Shown: in pieces, positions 16,367 through 26,165 of the stretch
Layout: each line of letters begins with the position of its first letter
How positions within the stretch are numbered: the stretch's first letter is position 1
Source: Proteiniphilum sp.
Lineage (GTDB): Bacteria > Bacteroidota > Bacteroidia > Bacteroidales > Dysgonomonadaceae
Direction of reading: 5' to 3'
NCBI GenBank assembly: GCA_018433945.1
Contig: JAHDQF010000074.1
Location: forward strand, 1 to 41,037
DNA: 41,037 nucleotides
Notes under the pieces: model-generated
The model's database searches: none
What the model was told of the DNA's origin: nothing
The model's input: the letters and a program-made list of their open reading frames with translations, nothing else
Position numbers and translations under genes: made by a program

Positions 16367-16550
16367 TTCAAATTTACTTTGTAAATTTAGATGTTTGCTA
16401 CGCTCGGCAAAGTTCAAACAAGTTTAACTTTGCACTCTCTAATCGCAAACATTCAGTTGTAACGCGAGTGTAACGAGCGAATAACATGAAATGAATAATA
16501 TGAGCGTAGCGAGTGAATAACGCGAAGCGAATTCCGTGCGCAGCACAAAA
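16367..16550 (-). repeat. Composite extragenic repeat, copy 2 (core and hairpin units)
   Basis: The 89-bp core (16367-16455) matches 7881-7969 in reverse complement with about four mismatches, including AAATTTAC-TTT-GTAAATTT. It is followed by the hairpin-unit part (16456-16550), e.g. GAGCGTAGCGAGTGAATAAC, CGCGAAGCGAATTC and GTGC-GCA-GCAC, which differs in detail from copy 1 but keeps the GAATAAC spacer. Together with the 11-bp array it fills the gap between trmD and rmlA. It lies head-on to copy 1 across about 8.3 kb. Confidence 0.85.
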
Positions 16551-16572
16551 CCTTGTAGAAACCGTATTGATT

Positions 16573-17460
16573 ATGAAAGGGATTGTATTAGCCGGCGGAT
16601 CCGGCACAAGATTGTACCCCATTACCAAGGGCGTCTCCAAGCAACTGCTTCCTATTTTTGATAAACCAATGGTTTATTACCCCATCTCAGCCCTGATGCT
16701 GGCAGGCATCAGGGATATCCTGATCATCTCCACACCGGTCGACCTGCCCGGATTCCGTCGTTTACTGGGCAACGGAGCCGACTATGGCGTGAAATTCACC
16801 TACGCGGAGCAACCCAGTCCCGATGGCCTCGCACAGGCGTTTATCATTGGGGAAGAGTTTGTTGGAAACGATGCTGCCTGCCTGGTGCTGGGTGATAATA
16901 TTTTCTACGGACACGGTTTTCCCGATTTGTTAAAAAAGGCGGTGGAAGATGCAGAAAATAATGGAGTGGCTACGGTATTCGGTTATTATGTGAACAATCC
17001 CGAACGGTATGGTGTCGCCGGGTTCGATGAAAAGGGAAAGGTATTCAGCATTGAAGAAAAACCTGCCGCACCGAAGTCCAATTGGGCGGTTACGGGTTTG
17101 TATTTTTATCCCAACAGCGTGGTGGAGATTGCGAAACAGATCAAACCCTCGGCACGCGGTGAGCTGGAGATCACTTCGGTGAACCAGGCTTTCCTGAACG
17201 AAGGGAAGCTGCAGATGCAGCGCTTCGGGAGAGGCTTTGCCTGGCTGGATACCGGCACCCACGATTCCCTCTCTGAGGCATCCACGTTCATTGAGGTGCT
17301 GGAGAAACGACAGGGCCTTAAAATAGCCTGTCTGGAAGAGATTGCCTGGCACAACGGCTGGATTTCTGTCGATGATCTCAGACGAATGGCGGAACCGATG
17401 AAAAAGAATCAGTACGGACAGTATCTGTTGAAATTGGTTGAGTCGGGTAGTGGGGATTGA
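16573..17460 (+). CDS. rmlA: Glucose-1-phosphate thymidylyltransferase
   Basis: Makes dTDP-glucose from dTTP and glucose-1-phosphate, the first step to dTDP-L-rhamnose. The 295-residue product has the nucleotide-binding loop [15 protein letters not shown] at the N-terminus, [22 protein letters not shown] (metal-binding Asp), [19 protein letters not shown] and LGRG-like [16 protein letters not shown]. The ATG at 16573 is chosen; the frame is open back into the composite repeat but without homology. It heads a same-strand cluster rmlA-rmlC-rmlB. Confidence 0.96.
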   Translation: MKGIVLAGGSGTRLYPITKGVSKQLLPIFDKPMVYYPISALMLAGIRDILIISTPVDLPGFRRLLGNGADYGVKFTYAEQPSPDGLAQAFIIGEEFVGNDAACLVLGDNIFYGHGFPDLLKKAVEDAENNGVATVFGYYVNNPERYGVAGFDEKGKVFSIEEKPAAPKSNWAVTGLYFYPNSVVEIAKQIKPSARGELEITSVNQAFLNEGKLQMQRFGRGFAWLDTGTHDSLSEASTFIEVLEKRQGLKIACLEEIAWHNGWISVDDLRRMAEPMKKNQYGQYLLKLVESGSGD

Positions 17461-17503
17461 GATAGATTGTGGAAGCTTTAAATCTTTTTGAAAGTGATTG
17501 CGT

Positions 17504-18043
17504 ATGGAAGTCAGGCAAACAGAGATAGAAGGGCTGATCATCATTCAACCTAAGGTGTATGGCGATGAGCGGGGATATTTTTTTGAATCTTTTTCCATGA
17601 AAGAGTTTGAAGAAAAAGTAGGGAGAACGGTTTTTGTACAGGACAACGAGAGCAAATCGCGGTACGGTGTATTGCGTGGGCTGCATTTTCAGAAGCCGCC
17701 GTTTGCACAGGCCAAGCTGGTGCGTGTGGTGACAGGCCGTGTGCTGGATGTCGCCGTGGATATCCGGAATGATTCTCCCACATTTGGACGATACTTCTCG
17801 CTGGAACTGTCGGATGAAAATAAGACGCAACTGTTTATCCCCCGCGGCTTTGCACACGGATTTGCGGTGTTGAGTGATGAGGCTGTCTTTCAGTATAAAT
17901 GCGACAACTATTATTCCCCGGCACACGAAGGGGCTATACGCTGGAACGACCCCCGGCTGCACATCGACTGGCAGCTTCCCCCAGATGAAATCATCTTATC
18001 GGAAAAAGACAAAAATAACCCCCTATTATGCGACACATATTAA
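17504..18043 (+). CDS. rmlC: dTDP-4-dehydrorhamnose 3,5-epimerase
   Basis: Epimerises dTDP-4-keto-6-deoxyglucose at C3 and C5. The 179-residue cupin has DERGYFFESF, VQDNESKSRYGVLRGLHFQ (catalytic His in the RGLHFQ strand), VVTGRVLDVAVDIR and IPRGFAHGFAVLSD. The YYSPAHEGAIRWNDP loop holds the conserved Tyr. An in-frame TTG two codons upstream (17498) is possible, but ATG 17504 is simpler. The 3' end overlaps the rmlB start by 16 bp, indicating tight operon packing. Confidence 0.95.
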   Translation: MEVRQTEIEGLIIIQPKVYGDERGYFFESFSMKEFEEKVGRTVFVQDNESKSRYGVLRGLHFQKPPFAQAKLVRVVTGRVLDVAVDIRNDSPTFGRYFSLELSDENKTQLFIPRGFAHGFAVLSDEAVFQYKCDNYYSPAHEGAIRWNDPRLHIDWQLPPDEIILSEKDKNNPLLCDTY

Positions 18044-19059
18044 TCACAGGAGGTGCTGGCTTCATCGGCTCCCATGTAGTGCGACTGTTTGTCAATCAAT
18101 ATCCCGGCGATCAGATTATTAACCTTGATAAGCTGACCTATGCCGGCAACCTCTCCAATCTGAATGATCTGGAAGGAAAGCCCAATTACCGGTTTGTGGA
18201 GGCGGATATTTGCGACTTTGATGTCGTTCAGTCGATTTTTGAAACCTTTCAGATCGACGGGGTGATTCACCTGGCTGCCGAAAGCCATGTGGACCGGTCG
18301 ATTACCGACCCTTTCTCTTTTGCCAGAACCAATGTAATGGGCACGCTCACGCTGCTGCAGGCTGCCAAAGAGGCATGGAAAGGGCGCTACGACGGCAAGC
18401 TGTTTTATCATATCTCCACCGATGAGGTATATGGTGCCCTGGGTTTCGACGATATGCGCTTCACGGAAGAGAGCCGCTACGATCCACACAGCCCTTACTC
18501 CGCCTCAAAGGCGTCGTCCGACCATTTCGTACGGGCTTATCATGACACCTACGGGTTGCCCGTTGTGTTATCCAACTGCTCCAACAACTATGGCCCGAAC
18601 CAGTTCCCCGAGAAACTGATCCCTCTTTTCATCCAGAATATTCGACACAACAAACCGCTTCCGGTCTATGGAAAGGGGGAGAACATCAGGGACTGGCTCT
18701 ACGTGGAAGACCATGCGCGGGCCATCGATCTGATCTTTCACCGGGGCAGGGTGGGAGAGACCTATAATATCGGCGGAGGCAACGAGTGGAAAAATATCGA
18801 CCTTGTCCGGGTGATTATCAAAACTGTTGACCGGTTGTTGGGGAGAAAAGAGGGGGCATCGGAGAAGCTGATCACCTATGTGACCGATCGTGCCGGGCAC
18901 GATCTGCGCTATGCCATCGATGCATCGAAGCTCCGGGATGAACTTGGATGGGAACCTTCCGTACAATTTGAGGAAGGCATTGAGAAAACCGTCCGCTGGT
19001 ATCTGGATCATCAGGAGTGGCTCGATGATATAGCCAGTGGGGCTTATCAGCAACGATAA
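18028..19059 (+). CDS. rmlB: dTDP-glucose 4,6-dehydratase
   Basis: Converts dTDP-glucose to dTDP-4-keto-6-deoxyglucose with bound NAD. The 343-residue extended SDR protein has the NAD-binding ITGGAGFIGSH at the N-terminus. HLAAESHVDRSI, HISTDEVYG and the catalytic YSASK (in DPHSPYSASKASSDH) follow, then SNNYGPNQFPEKLIPL. Order A-C-B is one of the known rml arrangements. rmlD, the final reductase, is not in the window: the next gene is convergent and unrelated, so the cell either encodes it elsewhere or uses the keto-sugar for another product. Only 7 bp separate its stop from the convergent tpl stop. Confidence 0.96.
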   Translation: MRHILITGGAGFIGSHVVRLFVNQYPGDQIINLDKLTYAGNLSNLNDLEGKPNYRFVEADICDFDVVQSIFETFQIDGVIHLAAESHVDRSITDPFSFARTNVMGTLTLLQAAKEAWKGRYDGKLFYHISTDEVYGALGFDDMRFTEESRYDPHSPYSASKASSDHFVRAYHDTYGLPVVLSNCSNNYGPNQFPEKLIPLFIQNIRHNKPLPVYGKGENIRDWLYVEDHARAIDLIFHRGRVGETYNIGGGNEWKNIDLVRVIIKTVDRLLGRKEGASEKLITYVTDRAGHDLRYAIDASKLRDELGWEPSVQFEEGIEKTVRWYLDHQEWLDDIASGAYQQR

Positions 19060-19066
19060 CCAATGT

Positions 19067-20461
<1,395 letters not shown>

Positions 20462-20479
20462 TTAGTGGTTTTATCTTTA

Positions 20480-20487
20480 CAAATGTA
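20480..20487 (-). promoter_or_regulatory. -7 box (TACATTTG) of tpl
   Basis: A leftward TAnnTTTG element 31 bp before the tpl ATG. No -33 TTTG is seen at 19-21 bp. It is divergent from the rightward -7 box at 20568-20575. Confidence 0.45.
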
Positions 20488-20567
20488 ATGAATGTTTGAA
20501 AAACAGGGATCAGTTTTCCGATTTTTTTTCTGTCTCACCCATCGACTCCTGTCTGGTTGTTTTTTGC

Positions 20568-20575
20568 TATCTTTG
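20568..20575 (+). promoter_or_regulatory. -7 box (TATCTTTG) of the small HAD gene
   Basis: A perfect TAnnTTTG element 34 bp before the ATG at 20610. It shows that the longer open frame from 20496 is not the real start, since that would lie upstream of transcription. Confidence 0.5.
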
Positions 20576-20609
20576 TATTCCGTTAGAAACATCAAGAAAA
20601 AGAAAAATA

Positions 20610-21032
20610 ATGGTTATAGCAGTAGATTTCGACGGCACCATCGTAGAGCATGCCTATCCTGAAATCGGCAGACCTGTTCCGTTTGCCATTGAGACCCTCC
20701 TTCAATTACAGAAAGACAACCACAAGCTGATCCTCTGGACTGTTCGTGAGGGGCAACTGTTGCAGGATGCCATTGATTATTGCGCCGAGCGGGGACTCTA
20801 TTTTTACGCTGAAAATGCCAATTATCCCGGTGAAGATATAGAAAAAGCCCCCCGCAAGCTGAGGGCCGATCTCTTTATTGACGACCGGAACCTGGGTGGC
20901 TTACCGGACTGGGGCGTGATCTACAACGCGGTGAATGCCACCTTGAACAAAGGAAACGCCCTGCAGATCATGGCCGGAGCATCGGCAATGCCGGAACCCA
21001 GGAAGAATCGCGGGTTGTTCGGCAGAAGGTAA
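20610..21032 (+). CDS. Small HAD-like hydrolase (BT0820 type)
   Basis: A 140-residue minimal HAD protein. Motif I is AVDFDGTIVEH with Asp6 and Asp8, motif II is the LWTVREG segment, and motif IV is LFIDDRNLGG. There is no cap domain, as in the structurally studied Bacteroides BT0820 group, whose substrate is unresolved. The start at 20610 follows the -7 box at 20568-20575. The last ~25 residues (PEPRKNRGLFGRR) are a polar, basic tail. Confidence 0.82.
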   Translation: MVIAVDFDGTIVEHAYPEIGRPVPFAIETLLQLQKDNHKLILWTVREGQLLQDAIDYCAERGLYFYAENANYPGEDIEKAPRKLRADLFIDDRNLGGLPDWGVIYNAVNATLNKGNALQIMAGASAMPEPRKNRGLFGRR

Positions 21033-21301
21033 TGGAACGCATCATCTTTGTCATTCATGTTGCTGGTGATGCTTGAACTAAAACCTGAATTTGTTAGGAA
21101 TGAGTGCAATACCAAACTAAATCCCAGAGCATAACCAAAGGGTTGCTTTGAGCATTACCGGATGACGACACAACATCACGGAACGTAAATTTTTAAGCAA
21201 AATCCTTTTGAATCTGAAAATAAAGTGTTAAACTTGCAAAAATGAATGGTTCAGGCTTTCATAAACAATCTTGTGAAACTTGACAGCAAAAAATTAAAGA
21301 T

Positions 21302-21535
21302 ATGAAGCAATTCACATACAGGGTATTATTAAACAGGGAACCGGAAGGAGGTTATACCGTAACAGTACCGACTTTACCGGGGTGCATTACCTATGGGGAG
21401 ACAGTTGATGAAGCTATTGCAATGGCCAAAGAAGCCATTGGGTTATATATTGAAAGCCTCGTAGCACATAATGAACCTGTGCCCGATGAGTCGAACACGC
21501 TTGAATATGCCTTAACCCTCGAAGCGAGTGTATGA
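21302..21535 (+). CDS. hicB: HicB-family antitoxin
   Basis: A 77-residue HicB-like partial RNase H fold: YRVLLNREPEGGYTVTVPTLPGCITYGETVDEAIAMAKEAIGLYIES, the canonical antitoxin core. It is of the short type without a clear C-terminal DNA-binding domain. It comes before its toxin and overlaps it by 4 bp (ATGA), the reverse of the usual hicA-hicB order but common. Its 5' region and central part are repeated, with an internal deletion, at 22060-22165. Confidence 0.9.
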   Translation: MKQFTYRVLLNREPEGGYTVTVPTLPGCITYGETVDEAIAMAKEAIGLYIESLVAHNEPVPDESNTLEYALTLEASV

Positions 21536-21744
21536 GCAACACTCCATCATTGACGCCGAAGGATATTGTAAGAATTCTGAAGCAGAAAGGTTTCGTTTTA
21601 GACCGTAGTCGTGGAAGCCACCAGATTTGGTTTCATCCTATTTCCGGTAAACGTGTTGTTGTGCCCATGCACAACAAAGATATTCCTTCCGGAACGCTGT
21701 ATTCTATTCTTAAACAGGCTGGTATTGAGAAAGATGAGTTATAG
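21532..21744 (+). CDS. hicA: HicA-family mRNA interferase toxin
   Basis: A 70-residue double-stranded-RNA-binding-fold toxin. The catalytic His30 sits in RGSHQIWFHP, and VVVPMHNKDIPSGTLYSILKQAGI is the conserved second half. HicA cleaves mRNA and is held inactive by HicB. The start codon overlaps the hicB stop, so translation is coupled. All expected residues are intact, so the toxin is presumably active. Confidence 0.92.
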   Translation: MSNTPSLTPKDIVRILKQKGFVLDRSRGSHQIWFHPISGKRVVVPMHNKDIPSGTLYSILKQAGIEKDEL

Positions 21745-21857
21745 CACCATATGCTGTTGAGCATGCTGTTTTTGTACGGTCCAAATTCTTTCGGGCATTT
21801 TGTTGGCTTCTTTTTGCGGGGTTCATCGTTTGAAAGGGATTGAAAACCTCTCATTTG

Positions 21858-22046
21858 ATGCCTTTGTTGCCCGATTACTTCATCTACCCAAAAACATTGA
21901 GGATGATACCTTTCAGGTTATATGAAAAACTTGTGGCAGATTCCGAACTGGATGAGATTAAAGAATATCGCAGTGCCAAGGCTCATAAAGGGAATGCCAT
22001 CCCTTTTGAACAGGCTTTCAGGGAAATTGAGGATACCATAAAATGA
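21858..22046 (+). CDS. Short hypothetical ORF between hicA and the hicB remnant
   Basis: A 62-residue frame from ATG 21858 (ATG 21903 also possible). Its C-terminal part, LVADSELDEIKEYRSAKAHKGNAIPFEQAFREIED, is acidic, helical and protein-like. It recalls small toxin-antitoxin partners but I recognise no family. The first ~20 residues look like read-through of non-coding sequence. It may be the 3' relic of a larger antitoxin gene whose front was lost in the same rearrangement that left the hicB remnant just downstream. Confidence 0.35.
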   Translation: MPLLPDYFIYPKTLRMIPFRLYEKLVADSELDEIKEYRSAKAHKGNAIPFEQAFREIEDTIK

Positions 22047-22059
22047 AGTATTCTTTAAA

Positions 22060-22165
22060 AAATTAAAGATATGAAGCAATTCACATAGGCCAAAGAAGCC
22101 ATTGGGTTATATATCGAAAGCCTCGTAGCACATAATGAACCCGTACCCGATGAGTCGAACAACGC
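22060..22165 (+). pseudogene. Internally deleted hicB copy
   Basis: The segment AAAAAATTAAAGATATGAAG... repeats the leader and first codons of hicB (from about 21285). After CACATA it jumps directly to the GGCCAAAGAAGCCATTGG segment of hicB (21425 onward) and continues to GATGAGTCGAACA. About 100 bp of the gene are missing and a stop follows the start almost at once, so it cannot make HicB. A few point differences from 21302-21535 show it is not a recent copy. Confidence 0.85.
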
Positions 22166-22196
22166 TATCTTCGCTTAAATTTGCCTGCTGCTTACA

Positions 22197-22225
22197 TTGA
22201 CAAACGAAAATGTTCCTTACCTTTG
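22197..22225 (+). promoter_or_regulatory. Predicted glyA promoter
   Basis: TTG (22197-22199), 18 bp, TACCTTTG (22218-22225), a good Bacteroidota -33/-7 pair. It lies 31 bp before the glyA ATG at 22256 and rules out the longer frame that opens at 22181. Confidence 0.6.
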
Positions 22226-22255
22226 CAGATATTTTTACGCATAATATTCACCATA

Positions 22256-23536
22256 ATGGAACAGGATACACAACTCTTTGGGATAATCGAAAAGGAGCAG
22301 GAACGGCAACTGAAAGGCATTGAACTGATTGCCTCTGAGAACTTTGTGAGTGAGCAGGTGATGCAGGCCATGGGCTCTGTGCTGACCAACAAATATGCCG
22401 AGGGTTATCCCGGAAGAAGGTATTACGGTGGTTGTGAGGTGGTTGATATGAGCGAACAGCTTGCCATTGACCGGTTAAAAAAGATTTTTGATGCCGAATG
22501 GGCAAATGTGCAGCCGCACTCCGGCGCACAGGCCAACGCCGCCGTCTTCTTGGCTTGTCTGAAGGCGGGAGATAAGTTCCTCGGATTGAATCTCTCCCAC
22601 GGTGGCCACCTTTCACACGGCTCGCCTGTGAATTTCTCCGGTTTGATGTTTGAACCCATTGCATACAGCGTGCGGGAAGAGGATCAGCGGGTAGATTACG
22701 ACCAGCTGGAATCACTGGCACGCTCCGAGCGGCCCAAACTGATCATTGCCGGTGCATCGGCTTATTCGCGCGAGTGGGACTATGCTCGCATCCGCAGGGT
22801 GGCCGATGAAATAGGTGCCATCTTTCTGGTGGATATGGCACATCCGGCCGGGCTGATTGCGGCAGGGTTGCTGGAGAACCCGCTCAAGCACGCACATATT
22901 GTTACTTCCACCACCCATAAGACACTGCGTGGGCCTCGTGGCGGTGTGATACTGATGGGAAAAGATTTTGAAAATCCCTGGGGGATTACCACGCCCAAGG
23001 GTGAGGTGAAGATGATGTCGGCACTGCTGGATTCGGCTGTCTTCCCGGGCATGCAGGGAGGCCCCCTGGAGCACGTGATTGCCTCTAAGGCGGTTTCGTT
23101 TTACGAAGCACTGCAACCGGAATTCAAAACCTATCAGAGACAGGTTCAAAAAAATGCAGCCGTGATGGCCCAGGCATTTGCTGACAAGGGTTACAACGTG
23201 GTATCGGGTGGTACCGACAACCACATAGTGTTGGTGGACCTGCGAAGCAAGTTCCCCGGGCTGACCGGTAAGGTAGCAGAGAAAGCGCTGGTGGAGGCTG
23301 ACATCACCACCAACAAAAACATGGTACCCTTCGATAGCCGTTCGCCTTTCCAGACCTCCGGCCTTCGCTTTGGTACGCCGGCCATCACCACCCGCGGCGC
23401 AAAAGAGGAACTGATGGGTGAGATCGTGGAATTAATCGATACCGTTCTCTCGAATGTGGAGGACACGAAGACCATTGCATCGGTCCGTCAAAAAGTGAAT
23501 GAAACCATGAAACAATACCCGCTGTTTGCGTGGTAA
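22256..23536 (+). CDS. glyA: Serine hydroxymethyltransferase
   Basis: Interconverts serine and glycine with tetrahydrofolate, the main one-carbon source. The 426-residue PLP enzyme has [53 protein letters not shown] and the PLP-lysine motif [15 protein letters not shown], all standard. The ATG at 22256 is used because homology starts there and the promoter lies at 22197-22225. A terminator follows at 23604-23634. Confidence 0.97.
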   Translation: MEQDTQLFGIIEKEQERQLKGIELIASENFVSEQVMQAMGSVLTNKYAEGYPGRRYYGGCEVVDMSEQLAIDRLKKIFDAEWANVQPHSGAQANAAVFLACLKAGDKFLGLNLSHGGHLSHGSPVNFSGLMFEPIAYSVREEDQRVDYDQLESLARSERPKLIIAGASAYSREWDYARIRRVADEIGAIFLVDMAHPAGLIAAGLLENPLKHAHIVTSTTHKTLRGPRGGVILMGKDFENPWGITTPKGEVKMMSALLDSAVFPGMQGGPLEHVIASKAVSFYEALQPEFKTYQRQVQKNAAVMAQAFADKGYNVVSGGTDNHIVLVDLRSKFPGLTGKVAEKALVEADITTNKNMVPFDSRSPFQTSGLRFGTPAITTRGAKEELMGEIVELIDTVLSNVEDTKTIASVRQKVNETMKQYPLFAW

Positions 23537-23603
23537 GTAACGGCAATCATCCGTAAACAACCGTCGTGGAAAGGGTTACGGGAAATCAGACAATTGATGC
23601 AAG

Positions 23604-23634
23604 GAGGAATGGTTGAACTGTTCCTCTTTTTTTT
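23604..23634 (+). terminator. Intrinsic terminator after glyA
   Basis: GAGGAA (23604-23609) and TTCCTC (23621-23626), with an inner GTT/AAC pairing, are followed by eight T residues (23627-23634). The rest of the 338-bp gap before recG shows only a -7-like TATTTTTG at 23703-23710. Confidence 0.7.
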
Positions 23635-23874
23635 GAAATGACCTTTTCAAGTGAACGCAATAAGAAATTTGCAGTAGAAATGCTGTATTGCACAAAAAAC
23701 GCTATTTTTGTTATGCAGTAAAATAAAAACATGTGAATCATCACCCATGATGAAGAAAGAACCATAGAGTGAAACGGAAGACAGATACCAGTCGTTCCGG
23801 TTTGGAAATGGTTGTTGCAGGATAACAAGGGATAGTAAGGGATAAATTGAATCTGTACAAGTTTCGTAACGCAA

Positions 23875-25968
23875 ATGAACATCCTTCAGACCGACATTCA
23901 ATATATTCCCGGCGTAGGACCCAAAAGGGCAGAGATCCTGCAGAAGGAGATCGAGGTCTTCACGCTGGGCGACCTGTTGCGATGGTATCCCTATCGTTAC
24001 ATCGATCGCACACGGATGTATTTTGTAAGCGAGATTGACCAGTCACAGGCTTATATTCAGCTGAAGGGAAAGATCACCGCTTTCGAAATCTTCGGGGAAG
24101 GACACAAGAGGCGACTGGTGGCGCACTTCACCGACGGCACCGGCGTGGTGGAGCTGGTTTGGTTCCAGGGAATCCGCTACATCGAGAATAAATACAAGAT
24201 CAACCAGGAGTATATTGTCTTTGGTAAACCCAATCTCTTCAATGGCAGGTGGAACATCCCCCATCCCGAAATCGATCCTTTTATGGATGAGTCGGACCGG
24301 CCCGAAGGGCTGATGGCGATGTACAACACCACGGAGAAGATGAAGAGCCACTATCTCAACTCCGGGGCGATGCGGAAAATCATTGGAAATGCCTTCGGGA
24401 TGATCAAAGAGCGGCTGCCCGAATCGCTTTCTGCCGATGTGGTTCAGGAGGCGAAGCTGATGCCCTTCCACGATGCGGTGGAAAACATTCACTTTCCGAA
24501 GTCACCCGCTCTGCTGCGTGATGCCCGGTTCCGGCTGAAGTTTGAAGAGCTCTTTTATTTACAACTCAGCATTGTACGGTATGCCTCCGACCGGAAGGAG
24601 AAGTTAAAAGGGCTCCTCTTTCCGAAAGTGGGTCGCCACCTCAATACATTTTATAAAAAGAAACTGCCTTTCCCGTTGACCCACGCGCAGAAACGGGTCA
24701 TCAAAGAGATCCGGCGAGACACAGCCACCGGTAGGCAGATGAACCGCCTGCTGCAGGGTGATGTGGGCAGCGGAAAGACGCTGGTGGCAATCATGTGCAT
24801 GCTGATAGCCCTCGATAATGGCTTTCAGTCCTGTCTGATGGCTCCGACTGAAATTCTGGCGGCGCAGCATTTTGCGACTTTCTCGCAGATGCTCTCAGGA
24901 ATGGAGGTGAAGGTGGCGCTGCTGACGGGTTCCACCAGGAAGAAAGAGCGGGAAGTGATTCATGCTGCCCTGCTCAGCGGCGAGATTGATATCCTGATCG
25001 GAACCCATGCCCTGATCGAGGATATTGTGCAGTTCCGCAACCTCGGCTTTGTGGTCATCGATGAGCAACACCGCTTTGGCGTGGTACAGCGGGCCAAGCT
25101 TTGGGAGAAAAGCAGTCAGCCCCCTCATGTGCTGGTGATGACCGCCACGCCCATCCCCCGTACGCTGGCCATGACGGTCTATGGCGACCTGGATGTCTCG
25201 GTGATCGATGAGCTGCCTCCGGGCAGAAAGCCGGTGCGAACCGTCCATCGCTACGATGCCAAACGGGGTGCCCTTTATCAGTTTATCCGGGAACAGATTC
25301 ATGCGGGGCGGCAGGCCTATTTTGTCTATCCGCTGATCGAGGAGAGCGAGAAGCTCGACCTGAAGAATCTGGAAGAAGGGTATGAGCATATCAAAACTGC
25401 CTTTCCGGAGTTTACTGTCTGCAAGCTGCACGGGCGGATGAAGCAGGCTGAGAAAGACGAGGTGATGCGGCAGTTTGTTTCGGGTAAAGCGCAGATCATG
25501 GTCTCCACTACCGTGATCGAGGTGGGGGTGGATGTGCCGAATGCCAGCGTGATGGTGATCGAGAGCGCCCAACGGTTTGGCCTCTCCCAGCTGCATCAGC
25601 TACGGGGCAGGGTGGGAAGGGGCGCCGACCAGGCCTGGTGCGTGCTGATCACCCCCTACGAGCTTTCAGCCGATACCCGCAAGCGGATTGAAATCATGAC
25701 CGAAACCAACGACGGCTTCGTGATTGCCGAAGCAGATCTGAAGCTGCGTGGCCCGGGCGACCTGGAGGGGACTCAGCAGAGCGGAATCCCTTTCAACCTG
25801 CACATTGCCGACCTGGTGCGCGACAACGCCATCCTCTTCCGTGCCCGCGAGATAGCCGAAGGTGTCATAGCCAGAGATCCCGGTCTGGAGCAGCCGGAGC
25901 ACCTGGTGCTGAAGCAACAACTCAGCCGCCTGAGCGGTAACCGTTATGACTGGAGCCGGATCAGTTAA
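23875..25968 (+). CDS. recG: ATP-dependent DNA helicase RecG
   Basis: A fork-reversal and Holliday-junction helicase of 697 residues. The N-terminal wedge/OB domain (to about residue 160, with YIPGVGPKRAEIL) is followed by helicase motifs: Walker A GDVGSGKT from residue 295, APTEILAAQH, GTHALI, DEQHRFGV (motif II, DEQH), MTATPIPRTLAM (motif III). The C-terminal helicase lobe has FGLSQLHQLRGRVGRG (motif VI). The start at 23875 overlaps nothing. The last 17 codons and stop are duplicated in frame at 30526-30579, marking this 3' end as the edge of an insertion. Confidence 0.97.
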   Translation: MNILQTDIQYIPGVGPKRAEILQKEIEVFTLGDLLRWYPYRYIDRTRMYFVSEIDQSQAYIQLKGKITAFEIFGEGHKRRLVAHFTDGTGVVELVWFQGIRYIENKYKINQEYIVFGKPNLFNGRWNIPHPEIDPFMDESDRPEGLMAMYNTTEKMKSHYLNSGAMRKIIGNAFGMIKERLPESLSADVVQEAKLMPFHDAVENIHFPKSPALLRDARFRLKFEELFYLQLSIVRYASDRKEKLKGLLFPKVGRHLNTFYKKKLPFPLTHAQKRVIKEIRRDTATGRQMNRLLQGDVGSGKTLVAIMCMLIALDNGFQSCLMAPTEILAAQHFATFSQMLSGMEVKVALLTGSTRKKEREVIHAALLSGEIDILIGTHALIEDIVQFRNLGFVVIDEQHRFGVVQRAKLWEKSSQPPHVLVMTATPIPRTLAMTVYGDLDVSVIDELPPGRKPVRTVHRYDAKRGALYQFIREQIHAGRQAYFVYPLIEESEKLDLKNLEEGYEHIKTAFPEFTVCKLHGRMKQAEKDEVMRQFVSGKAQIMVSTTVIEVGVDVPNASVMVIESAQRFGLSQLHQLRGRVGRGADQAWCVLITPYELSADTRKRIEIMTETNDGFVIAEADLKLRGPGDLEGTQQSGIPFNLHIADLVRDNAILFRAREIAEGVIARDPGLEQPEHLVLKQQLSRLSGNRYDWSRIS
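25915..25968 (+). repeat. recG 3'-end direct repeat, left copy
   Basis: The final 54 bp of recG including the stop. It matches 30526-30579 at 51 of 54 positions. Two differences are synonymous (CGT/CGG, TAT/TAC) and the third exchanges TAA for TGA. It contains the inverted repeat CTCAG-CCGC-CTGAG and the near-palindrome CGGTAACCG. It looks like one arm of an attachment-type duplication. Confidence 0.85.
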
Positions 25969-26097
25969 ACAGCCATCCTGAAACAACTATTGCGATAATA
26001 ATCATTGAACTTGATCATAGGCATTACGGTCCAGCGCATAATTGACAGATATCCGGGATTTTTTGTTGCGAATGAAAGGTAATTGGAGTGAATTGAT

Positions 26098-26105
26098 TAT
26101 TTTTG
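26098..26105 (+). promoter_or_regulatory. -7 box (TATTTTTG) of the transglutaminase pair
   Basis: A perfect TAnnTTTG element about 30-60 bp before the candidate starts at 26136 and 26166. No -33 partner at normal spacing. Confidence 0.4.
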
Positions 26106-26165
26106 TGGTGTCCTGATATTTATTTCAATTATTTCATGAATCATTTTGTACGGGCCCTTATGACG

